From: Halichoerus grypus
Lineage: Eukaryota > Chordata > Mammalia > Carnivora > Phocidae
Length of the DNA stretch: 64,000 bases
Reading direction: 5' to 3'
NCBI RefSeq assembly: GCF_964656455.1
Contig: NC_135717.1
Location: 155,237,793 to 155,301,792, forward strand
The notes beneath the pieces are model-generated. The model was not told where the DNA came from, did not search any database, and saw only the letters and a list, made by a program, of their open reading frames with translations. The first letter of the stretch is position 1. Every line of letters starts with the position of its first letter. Both the position numbers and the translations under genes were made by a program. This document shows, piece after piece, positions 54,616 to 64,000 of the stretch.

Positions 54616-54804
54616 TTTTTTTAAAGATTTTATTTATTTGACAGAGAGAGAAGCGAGAGAGGGAACACAAGCAGGGGGAGTGGGAGAGGGAGAAGCAGGC
54701 TTCCCGCTGAGCAGGGAGCCCAATGTGGGGCTCGATCCCAGCACCCTGGGATCATGACCCGGGCCGAAGGCAGACGCTTAAAGACTGAGCCACCCAGGCA
54801 CCCC
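54616..54804 (-). mobile_element. CAN SINE, antisense, young type
   Basis: TTAAAGATTTTATTTATTTG, GAACACAAGCAGGGGGAGTG, ending GAGCCACCCAGGCACCCC. Exact target-site duplication of at least 17 bp (AACAAAAGTGAATTTTT) at about 54598-54615 and 54805-54822. Confidence 0.97.
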
Positions 54805-54822
54805 AACAAAAGTGAATTTTTT

Positions 54823-57099
54823 GGAGGCTGTGTGTGTGTGTGTGAGATACTGTAAGATGAGAAATCCTTTGTGTTGCTTTTTACACTTTAAGGATTGATT
54901 TCTAATATAATGTGTTAGTAATATTTAATTAAAATCTATTGTTGAAGCCATTTGAAAACAAATTTAAAATCTTAATAAAGTAATAATGATCATCATTCAA
55001 ATGGAAGGCAATGAGACAGAAATTAGTAATTAGAACTTTAGAGCCTGCCTTTGGATTTTAAATAAAAACTTAAAAAAAAATAAAGGGGCTCTGCTTTTCT
55101 TGAGTTGCCCATCACTCAAAAGCATTTCACTTTGTTTCCTATTTTGGTACATGGAAACAACTCTGAGATACGACCCCCCCCCCCCCAACCCTTCCATCCC
55201 ACTGCTTGCACACCCACACACGATTTCTCCAGAATCGAAGGATTGCTTCCTTTCAATACCTTCCTGCTAGGAAGAATGGAACAGTCTAGAAGCCTTGTGC
55301 CCCTGGGCCTGAGTGATAAAATTAGCCTGAGTGGCTAATTTTAGTGCTTCTCCCCTTCAACAGGGTCTCCTTGACAATAGGAACTGTCTGGCTTGGTTAC
55401 TTCTTATGAAAACATCTCAAACCCCCAGCAGCTTGAACTCTCAGTTGAAATATTGCATTTAAAGGCCAAACAGAACACAAATGAATGGATGATTGCAGCA
55501 CCTTTCAAATGTCACTTAAAAAAATCCATGAAGTGAAGGTTCAAGTCCTTTGGGAAGGAGCAGAAATGAACTGTCACTGTATCCTCCCTTTGCTTAGGTG
55601 TTGGCTCTCTTTCCCCTCTTGCTCATTTCTCTGCTCTTTGCATTTCCAACCCCCGCAACCTCCTCCCACACACACACCTGAACTGTATGAAATTCTGATT
55701 CGTGTGTATGCCCTGGAGGCTGAACTATGCAAGGAGCGTCATCTGTGGAGGTGTTCCCTTTCAGAATGTCATTGTTTAACTTCAGGGTCCTGTTATTCTT
55801 GTATGAATGAAATGTCAGAAATGAATTTTACCTTGTAATTTCCCTGGCATTGACAGGCCTTTGCCATCTGTCATTGGATCATGGTTTTACCTTTGGTTTC
55901 CTGCCATGTGTAGGGTTTTGACCTATCCCTTTGAGTCCCGGTAATTTTACCTCTCAATATAGCCTTCGATGGAGGTCTCCGCTGCCAGGTGTGACTTTTG
56001 TAACTTTAAGGTATGGAGTGATTTCTTCCACAGGCTTCGCTTTTTATTATTTTTAAAACCTTAGGTGTCATAAATCTTGTCAGTTGAACAGTGTTGATTG
56101 GCAATTAATCCTGTGTGTATTGTCTATTTTTGTCCTTGGTCTTTGCTGATGAGGAGGGTCCACATTACCCAGAAGTCTCAGCCTTGCTTTTTGAAACGTA
56201 AGACTGAGTTCTGCGTGCTGAAAGAGGTGGTTTGTGGGGGAAGAATTAGGGTAGGAAGAGGGGAAAAATGTAATGGGTTTTATGAAGAACCTAAGTTTAA
56301 TTGGAAAGAAGGAAAACTGAAGTTTTCATTCCCTACAAAGTGAAGATTTTGAAAAATCCTCCTGCTCTGAAGTCAGAAGCTGGATTTTATAAAGTACAAG
56401 CAGATTGTTTTTGAACTGAATGTTAAAGCTCTGCTGTCAGAGTTGACAAGTTCCTGAATTCAATTTTCAAACTAAAACTTAGAAAACGAAGGGTCTCCTC
56501 AGTAGCTTATCAAAAGAAACTCCAGGGGCAGACTCTCCCTGTTGCCTCGGGCAGTTCGGGTGGAGGGAGGATGGGTGTACCTTCATCAAATGATTTCTGC
56601 TCCCTCTTGTAGACATGCATTTTTGAGATGGGCTAAGATAAGAAGGGCTGGCTGAGATTGGATGACCATGACAGGCAGCCCAGCCATTCTCTCCAAGAAT
56701 GGGGAGAGTTTTACCATTTTTTGAGAAGCATCAAGCACTAGTGATCCTTGCCCGGGACTTACTGGTCTTCATGGTTGGCAGAAAAAGGATTAAGAATCAT
56801 AGATTTTAGCACACTAGTTGTGGTGTTACAAGAACAGTGTTTACCTGTATAGAATTCCAGGCATATCTCCTATCAGCCTCATCTTTCTTTTGGGATAAAA
56901 ATTAGCAGGCTTTGGCTCCTGAGTTTTCTCACGGTCTTCCTTATGCATGTAGACAATAACTGGTTGTCCCCCACCCCCCAAAAAAGAAGATACCTTGCAA
57001 CTAAGATCTGTTGCAGGGGGGTGGCTGGAGGGAGGCAGCAACAGTAGTAATGGGAGCAACTATAATATAGTATGTTGCTAATACTATATTAATATAAGC
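54823..57099. other. Repeat-poor unique block, part 3
   Basis: Only a short (GT)n at 54831-54844 and a 13-nt C run at 55174-55186. Nothing else recognised. Confidence 0.6.
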
Positions 57100-57300
57100 A
57101 AGCATTAAATATTTACAGTATGCCATCTATTGCCTTAAAGCCCATTTAAATTTCATAACAACCCACGAAGTAGGTAGTATCATCACCATTGGTTAGATGG
57201 GGCGAGTGAGCCTTAGATTTTTCAGGATTTCCCAAATAGTAAGCAGAAGAGCTGGGATTTAGAACCACCTCTGCCTAACTCCTAACCTTGTTCTCTCAAC
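57100..57300 (-). mobile_element. MIR SINE, antisense
   Basis: TTTAAATTTCATAACAACCC, GGCGAGTGAGCCTTAGATTT and GTAAGCAGAAGAGCTGGGAT in reverse-MIR order. Confidence 0.8.
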
Positions 57301-58939
57301 ATTATGTTGTAAAACCACCTCCAAGGTGATGACAATGATGAGCTCAGTGGTAGAATTTCTTCCTACAGATTTTTTCGAAAGTAAATAAATATCATGACCT
57401 TTTGAATACTCCTCTGGTTGTGTGATTCTATTAAGTCTTAAAATTTCACAGCCTTTTATTTTGAATTCATTTGGTCTTTGAAAATTCAGATTTATTAGTT
57501 GCTATATTTTGTTTTTTTTCCTCTAACTGTTATAAAACCTTATTAAATTGAAATCTTATTACCTGGAACTCTCAATTAACCAGGTTTTTTTTTTTTTTTT
57601 TTTTTGTACTCCACTTTTAGAAGGAAGGAGAAAGCCACAGAAAAATAAGCTCATATCAAAATTTCTTTTCAAGGTTAAATATGTCCTATGGTCCTATGCC
57701 TTTTAGATGTTACGCCTAACGTCTTAATATGCCTAGTAAGATGTTAAATTGTAAGTATATTTCTTTGTGATTTTGAAATGCTTAATCAACAGCTAAGGCT
57801 GCTAAAGATGTTAAGGGGGTTGTACTAGTAAAGGTAAGCTAATGACTGTGACAAAGGGTCCCTGCATCTTAATAGCTTATTGTAATAAAACTTGATATCT
57901 CATCCATCCCACAATGCAGTGGGAGTCAGTTGTGGTGGGGGGAGGGGTGGTTGCTTTGCTCTATACACTCATTCAAATACCTGGACTCTTTCTATCTTGT
58001 GGCTCTGATATTCCTGTAGAATCTCAGTTTTCTACTGAAGCTCTGGGTCCTGACTGGCAAGCAAAGGAAGGCAGCCAACCAGGAAGATTCTCCGGGATAT
58101 TTTTGAGGGCCAGGATTAGAAGTGGTACACAGTCCATCTGTCCACTTCCAATGGCTGAGACTCAGTCACATGACCCACCCAACTGCAAGAGAGGCTGGGA
58201 AATGTAGTCCAGCTCTGTGCCCAGAAAGAAAAGGGAAAGGGTTTGGTATCTACCTAACATGGTCTCTGTCACTGCAGTGAGATGTTATGGCCCCTCTGAT
58301 ATTGTTAGGCATCTAAGAAACATCTGATTATCATTTAGATTACTGGTTTCATAAACCTGGGTCATTAAAAAATATCTCTGGAACTTCGTTTAGCCCCACA
58401 CAGAATCAGAATGGGAGTGGGGGTAGGGGTAGAAGCAGGCCAAGAATCTACATTTTTCAGAAGCTCTCCAGGTAATTTGGATATAGTCAGTCTGGTGCCA
58501 GTTTGGTGTTTGCAGAGGACGGATCTAGATAATGCACTAGATAAGCAGGAATATGGATTACTTCATTTCAGGAAGATTTTTAGCAAAAAGGACTAAAAGA
58601 AAAAGGAGTGATCTTTAGTTACTTAGTAATGTATATATATGTATAATGTATATTTATACCAGCCATTCTAATTGGTCGGACTTCAGACATATTCTGTGGT
58701 CAGTTGTTTGGGACGTCCATAGCATGCTCCATAGATAAAACTACTTCATTTCTCAGTGAAACACCTTGTATATGAAGAGAGCCATCCTGGATTTTGTGGA
58801 AACTGGCTACCTGTGTTTTATTATAATTATAAATAAAAAATTCCCGATGTCTCGTTTCAGTCTTTTCCACCCTCCTAGCAAGCACCATTATAGAGTCCTA
58901 GTTACCTCAACTATGTCAATAGATGTGAAGGCAATTGTG
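57301..58939. other. Intergenic DNA with unnamed old repeat pieces
   Basis: A poly(T) run lies at 57585-57605. About 58070-58230 (GAGAGGCTGGGAAATGTAGT) and 58260-58560 (CCCCACACAGAATCAGAATG, AAGCTCTCCAGGTAATTTGG) look like old transposon fragments I cannot name with confidence. No gene seen. Confidence 0.45.
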
Positions 58940-58953
58940 GGAGTAAAACGGTT

Positions 58954-59178
58954 GCCCTTTTTCTTTCTTTCTTTTTTTTTTTTTAATTTAAGTTCAAGTT
59001 AGTTAACATACAGTGTAGCACTGGTTTCAGGAGCAGAAGCCAGTGATTCATCACCCACATACAACACCCAGTGCTCATCCCCACAAGTGCCCTCCTTAAT
59101 CACCCATTTAGCCCATCCTCCCACCAGCCTCCCCTCCAGCAACCCTCAGTTTGTTCTCTATAGTTAAGAGTCTCTTAT
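58954..59178 (-). mobile_element. Severely truncated L1 3' end, antisense
   Basis: T-rich tract, TTCAAGTTAGTTAACATACA, AACACCCAGTGCTCATCCCC, ACCCTCAGTTTGTTCTCTAT. Target-site duplication GGAGTAAAACGGTT/GGAGTAAAACTGTT at 58940-58953 and 59179-59192. Confidence 0.93.
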
Positions 59179-59192
59179 GGAGTAAAACTGTT

Positions 59193-59648
59193 CCTCTAAA
59201 GCAAACAGTCATTGGGTTTTAAACATCAAATTATGTGTTTTCTCTTTTGGTCTTTAAGTATATGAAGTTGCCAGTTTGTTTTTTTGTTTTTAAGCCACAG
59301 ATTCCGCACATGAAATACTTCTGCTTCATGTAAATTTTTAATAGTGTGTGGCTTTTGAGGGATAAAAGTAACCTCTTGTAACCAATAAAAGTTGCCGCGG
59401 TGAAATTGGTCTCATCAGTTTTGCAGGGCTATTCCATGGTTTCCACCCCAAGTGACAGTGGGAGTGCACAGGGTGATATTTCAGGTTACGCGTTTGTATT
59501 GCCATCAGGTTGGATTTATGAAAGATAGTGGAAATTTATCATCTTTTCCTGTTATTCCAAAACCATAATTTTCTAGTCTCTTGGTTGCTTGTGAACATTT
59601 TTGATAAAATGTATGCCACTCTGAACCTTTGTAATATGGATTTGTTGA
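59193..59648. other. Unique intergenic DNA
   Basis: Nothing recognisable. Confidence 0.6.
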
Positions 59649-59663
59649 AGACCTTAAATTATA

Positions 59664-59869
59664 GGGGCACCTGGGTGGCTCAGTTGGTTAAGCATCTACC
59701 TTTGGCTCAGGTCATGGTCATGATCCCAGGGTCCTGGGATCAAGCCCTACATGGGGTTCCCTTCTTTGTGGGGAGTCTTCTTCACCCTCTGCCTCTTCAT
59801 CTCCCCACCCCATCCCCTGCTTGTGCTCTCTCTCTTAAATAAATAAATAAAATCTTTAAAAAAATGAAA
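59664..59869 (+). mobile_element. CAN SINE, + strand
   Basis: GGGGCACCTGGGTGGCTCAG to TTAAATAAATAAATAAAATC. Target-site duplication AGACCTTAAATTATA/AGATCTTAAATTATA at 59649-59663 and 59870-59884. Confidence 0.96.
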
Positions 59870-60049
59870 AGATCTTAAATTATATATTGGGTGATCCAAG
59901 CAGAGGATGAGAGGCCTCAGTCTGCTGCACTTGCATATTGAGGGTGGCCTTACAAACCGTTCCGTATAGAGCTTTAATCATATTATCTTCACAGTTATTC
60001 TACCTAATAATTCCCACCTTCCTTAGCTTTGCATTTAAGTAACCTCATA

Positions 60050-60470
60050 ATCTGAACTCTACTTAAAACTGCTGGAGAGCTTTCCAGCCATTTAGCCTGT
60101 AGGTCCCTTACCTGAAATCTCTCCAGTAGCCAATTAGTCATCATCCTACAGAACATCTTGAGTTTCCTGCTCCTTTATCTTTGCACCTCGTTATTTCCAA
60201 ACTCCATCTCTTCCCAAATGAAATTCAATCCGTTCTTTAAAATTCAGTTTGAAATGCCACAGACTCTGAAACCTTTCCTGTTCAAGTTAACTATGGCAAG
60301 TGTTGCCTGCATATACCATGTACCATGATACATTTAGTGTGGGATGCATGTTAGATTTTCTACTGGAGTGTCAGTTCCTGGAGATCAAAGATCCTACTTT
60401 CTTCATCGCTTGTTCCTTATAGGGCTTTAACCATGGTGAGAATTTGGTAAATAACCTTCATAATAAATAG
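60050..60470 (+). mobile_element. L2 LINE 3' end, + strand
   Basis: GAGAGCTTTCCAGCCATTTA, CCACAGACTCTGAAACCTTT, GTCAGTTCCTGGAGATCAAA and GAGAATTTGGTAAATAACCT in L2 order, degenerate. Confidence 0.6.
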
Positions 60471-62032
60471 CATTCAGTTGAGGATTCTAATGCACGTGAA
60501 AACCCAACCTGAGACCATTGATTTTTAGAACGTAGTTTCCCAAAGTGGAATAGTAATATAAGTTACTTTGGGAAAAAATATCTGGTTACATTTACACAGG
60601 TTGTTTTATTGCATGCCTTTTCAGAGCCTTTAATATGCTTAATAGAATGTAATATGCTAAGGTGAATATATTAAGGAGAGAATGTAGTAGGCATCATATT
60701 TCATGTTCTTTTGACTATAGAGCTCTTTGGTGTGAAGCATATTGATGAACCAGGGTTTTTAGTAACTCGTTTTGAGAAATACTGACTTGAGGTAATATTC
60801 TGCATTTTTTATAGCACCCTTTGTTATCAAAAGTATTTTCACCATTAAAGTCACCCTCATTTTTTCTAATGACTGCTTGTAAGAAAACAAAAAAATCGTT
60901 TGCACTCCTAGACATAATTAGTTTGGGTGTTGTGTGTATGTGTGTTTATAACTGCCAAAATTCATCAAATATGCTCTTTGCTTTAGCTAAGAGATATATA
61001 TAGTTAAGGAAAAATCCTGGTGATCTAAATTAAACCTATAATAATGAAGACATGCAGCTGAGATCATTCCCTTGTCAAATATTTCTGAAGAGATATGCAA
61101 AGGCCTTTGTCTTAATAGTAATTTTCCTGAAGGTCACTCACCATTTAGACTATTTATGTAAATCTCCATTAATTCAAGCTTCATTTAATGATTTGCTGAA
61201 TGTAAAGTCAACAATTAGGGTTTTTTTTTTCTTCCCATTATTGACTTATCTGTTCCACACCTTCTTTCCCTGGACACAGATTAAAAAAAAAATCAGGTCA
61301 TCGCTGTGTTTAGATTTCTCTCCTTTAAATGAGGTCTGTTATTGTCAGCAGTCATTTGTCAGGGCTGTAATTGCATGTACAGTGGGTAAGATCGAATTTC
61401 AGAGCAAGAGGAGCTAAAGGATCTTTTAAGTTGAAGTTAAACCTATGATTTTTTATGAACTTTGGAGCGCCTAATTAAGCGATTAGTAACAAGCAGGAGT
61501 TTCCAAATGTCAAGTATATAATTATGAAATAAACAAGAGCTAGTTTTTCCAATAAACTTCTATGCTATGCCCTATTACCTCTTGATGGGCCCCAAACAAC
61601 GTCTTCCGGTGAAGAGCACAAAATATGGATGGATTTCTACTACTGATAGTAAGAAATCTCATCCTCTGGAGCATAACTGCTAAGAACTTAGAATAAGTTT
61701 GAATCTGGTAAATTTATGGATGAGTATTAATTTCATCTTTCAAACCATATATTATAAAGAAATTCTATTTCGTACCATTTTTGTCTTTATTTGGCTCCTT
61801 TCAGCCTCTCTTACTGGTAAGCTTCACAATCAACATTTCCCTCTCATTTTAGAAATCAAAATAGTTAATTTTTTAGTTGATAAGTGAATTAAATTTGGTG
61901 GGAGGTAGGGAGTAAGGGACTATAAAGATTAGTCAAACATATTAATATTTAATTTGAGTATAAAATCTCTGATATTAGGGCTAAGAGAAGTAAACAGTCT
62001 TTCAGACTATAAAATATGAAGTTATTGAGGAT
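60471..62032. other. Unique AT-rich block with homeodomain-like sites
   Basis: No repeat recognised in 1.5 kb. It contains CTAATTAAGCGATTAG at 61471-61486 (inverted TAAT half-sites) and ATGTAAATCTCCATTAAT near 61157-61174. No gene seen; the 121-codon frame at 61052-61417 is AT-rich and unrecognised. Confidence 0.5.
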
Positions 62033-62050
62033 GAAGGATTTCATTTTTTT

Positions 62051-62247
62051 TTTTTTTTTAAGATTTTATTTATTTATTTGACAGAGAGAGACACGGCGAG
62101 AGAGGGAACACAAGCAGGGGGAATGGGAGAGGGAGAAGCAGGCCCCCCGCAGAGCAGGGAGCCCGATGCGGGGCTCGATCCCAGGACCCTGGGATCATGA
62201 CCTGAGCCGAAGGCAGACGCTTAACGACTGAGCCACCCAGACGCCCC
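62051..62247 (-). mobile_element. CAN SINE, antisense, young type
   Basis: AAGATTTTATTTATTTATTT, GACAGAGAGAGACACGGCGA, ending GAGCCACCCAGACGCCCC. Exact 18-bp target-site duplication GAAGGATTTCATTTTTTT at 62033-62050 and 62248-62265. Confidence 0.97.
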
Positions 62248-62265
62248 GAAGGATTTCATTTTTTT

Positions 62266-62649
62266 AAGCTCCCCCCACCACCTCACCATTTATCCTCAGC
62301 GTTTCTGTACAGAGAGTCAGTGTTAAATTCTGACAGGTTTTAGCCACTCAAATATTAGGACCTGTTATATGCTAGGGAGAGTGGCAGACACAAAGAAAAT
62401 AAAAGTTCTTATCTCTGCTTCTGGGAAGCTTAAAAGATTATTTAGGAAGCAAAATGTATACAGAGTAAAAAAATTAGCATTTTTATGATTAAAAATTTTT
62501 TGTCATTTTTATACAAGTAATACATAAATCTATTCTTTTACTTAAAAGTATAATGCATATATCATTTATTTTTCTCTCAAATAGATAAATATAGAGGTAG
62601 GTGAGTAGGTAGATAGATTTAGTTCTTTTCTTTTAACTACATTCGTATC
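62266..62649. other. Unique AT-rich intergenic DNA
   Basis: Nothing recognised. Confidence 0.55.
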
Positions 62650-62822
62650 AACATTTTTAAAAAAGATTTATAAATTTTATTTATTTTAGAAGTAGAGAGG
62701 GCAGGGGGAGGGGCAGAGGGAGAGGGAGAGGGAATCTCATGCAGACTCCATGCTGAGCACAGAGCCTGATGCAGGGCTTGATCCCAGGATCCTGAGATCA
62801 TGGCCTGAGCCGAAAACATGAG
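62650..62822 (-). mobile_element. CAN SINE, antisense, lacking its box-A end
   Basis: AAAAAAGATTTATAAATTTT, GGGAGGGGCAGAGGGAGAGG, CCTGAGATCATGGCCTGAGC, then the expected GCCACCCAGG end is missing, so the copy is truncated at the SINE 5' end. Confidence 0.85.
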
Positions 62823-63415
62823 TCTTAGGCAGGCAGTATATGGATGTTCTGACAGCTCCATGCTGCTGGTAGATACCCTGGCTCTTGCCAGCTTACTGCC
62901 CTGGTTAGTCCTTGTCCTCATGGTCCAATATGGCTGCTAGAGTTCCAGAGTCACATCTGAATTCCATGCAATGGGACTGAGGATATGGAAGAGAAAGGTG
63001 TGCCTTTTCCTGATTGACCAAAATTCAGTCTGGTGGCCATAATTAGCTGCATAGGAGGCTGGGATGTATTTTTTTTTTTTTTTTTCCTAAGTTGAGCAGC
63101 AGTAGGCCCAGCTAAAGATCAGAGTTTTTATAACATAGAAGGATGGACTGGATTTTAGGAGGCACTGGCAGTCTCTGCCACAAATCGTTACAAATGAACA
63201 TTCTTGAATGTGGATAATCACGTTGATTCATGCCAGTAAGTGGTATGTGTCAAGTGGGTCACCGGGATAGCCCCTTGAGGAGGGGCTTGGAGAAGTGTGA
63301 GATCATGGTGGGCTGGGGTGGCTGGACAGGCCAGCACTGAGCTTGGTCCTGGTGGATGGGTAAACTGCAGATGGGAGGACAGGGAGCGTATCCAGGCCGG
63401 GTGAATAGCATGTAC
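62823..63415. other. Intergenic DNA with an unnamed old repeat
   Basis: About 62930-63185 (GAGTCACATCTGAATTCCAT, GGAGGCTGGGATGTAT, GGCAGTCTCTGCCACAAA) resembles a common mammalian repeat I cannot name with confidence. A poly(T) run lies at 63069-63085. Confidence 0.4.
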
Positions 63416-63419
63416 CAAT

Positions 63420-63830
63420 TCAGTCAGTCACTCAACAGCTATTTATTGAGAGTTCACTATGTGCCAGGCACTAGTCATACAGAGAGGGGGCCATAGTCCC
63501 TGCCCTCATTGTAACTCACAGACAAATAATTCATGCCATGTTGAGAAGCAGAATGGGTGCCTTGGGGATCGGCAGTGAGGGGACCCAGAACTGGATAAGA
63601 AGGCGAGGGCCAGCTTGGAGAGAGCTTGGATGCCTGTTTAAAGAGATTAAATCTACTTTGTGGTTAGTGGGGAGCCGCTGAAGGTTTTTGATCAGAGGAA
63701 TGATCTGATCCAGGTGGTGTTCAGGGAGAGCAAACCTGACATGCACAGGTTGATTGGAGGAGGGAAAGGAGGACTTGAAGCAAGGTGGTTGCCAAGAAGC
63801 TGTTATGGAGCCTCCCTCTGTGGTGATGAG
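63420..63830 (-). mobile_element. L2 LINE, antisense
   Basis: CAGCTATTTATTGAGAGTTC, ACTATGTGCCAGGCACTAGT, CCATAGTCCCTGCCCTCATT, then TGGGGAGCCGCTGAAGGTTT and GAATGATCTGATCCAGGTGG, in reverse-L2 order. Confidence 0.7.
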
Positions 63831-64000
63831 AGCCTGAGTCAGGCAGCCAGCCAGGGCCATGCAGTGTGGTGGCTCAGGGCATGCTTTGCAGAGAGAGCTA
63901 GTCCTGGCTTTGGATCTGACCTCTGTGCCCTTGTAGTGGGCTGGGCACGGTCCTTATCTTAGCACAGCCTGTCATAACAAAATACCATAGGCTGGGGTGC

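Noticed and set aside
59667..59720. tRNA gene candidate in CAN SINE heads (here and at other SINE copies)
   Set aside because: The box-A/B-like sequence belongs to the tRNA-derived SINE. Flanking target duplications and A-rich tails show retro-insertions, and no cloverleaf with CCA-type ends was seen.

Overview
This is a mammalian nuclear genomic window. The many tRNA-Lys-derived CAN SINEs (box-A end GGGGCGCCTGGGTGGCTCAG, RAAAT-rich tail) show it is a carnivoran. The SINE subtype (CTGACCCTCCCCCCTTTCAT segment; GACAGAGAGAGACACAGCGAG in antisense copies) and the matching LINE-1 3' ends fit an arctoid (bear, seal or mustelid group) better than dog or cat. That species call is inference from remembered repeat consensus sequences.

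Positions 1-21.3 kb hold the 3' half of one protein gene on the + strand, NEDD1, the centrosome and spindle adaptor that recruits the gamma-tubulin ring complex. Eight coding exons can be placed to the base (373-568, 5226-5354, 9127-9171, 10283-10485, 11369-11522, 12413-12569, 19123-19189, 19625-19729). All junctions are GT-AG, and together they form one uninterrupted frame of 351 codons plus TGA, ending in the NEDD1 C-terminal helix. The N-terminal WD40 half lies outside the window to the left. A roughly 1.57-kb 3' UTR ends at a tandem ATTAAA/AATAAA signal near 21,280. The introns carry L1, CAN SINE, MIR and MaLR copies, several with exact target-site duplications.

Positions 21.4-45 kb are intergenic and densely packed with repeats: an old + strand L1 starting about 130 bp after the NEDD1 poly(A) signal, L2 copies on both strands, MaLR LTRs, and a four-level nest of elements at 41.1-44.5 kb. 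Unique islands lie between them, notably 35.1-39.3 kb, which holds a diverged local duplication and a perfect RFX-type X-box palindrome.

Positions 45.6-64 kb begin with a short orphan CpG island (about 45,611-45,845), the strongest hint of a further promoter in the window. A long repeat-poor stretch follows (about 48.5-57.1 kb), then mixed repeats and one AT-rich block with paired homeodomain-like sites near 61.5 kb. I see no second protein-coding gene, no RNA gene, no CRISPR array and no novel multi-gene system. The points most worth checking are the CpG island, the X-box, the repeat-poor block and the duplicated G-rich 3' UTR modules of the young L1 family.
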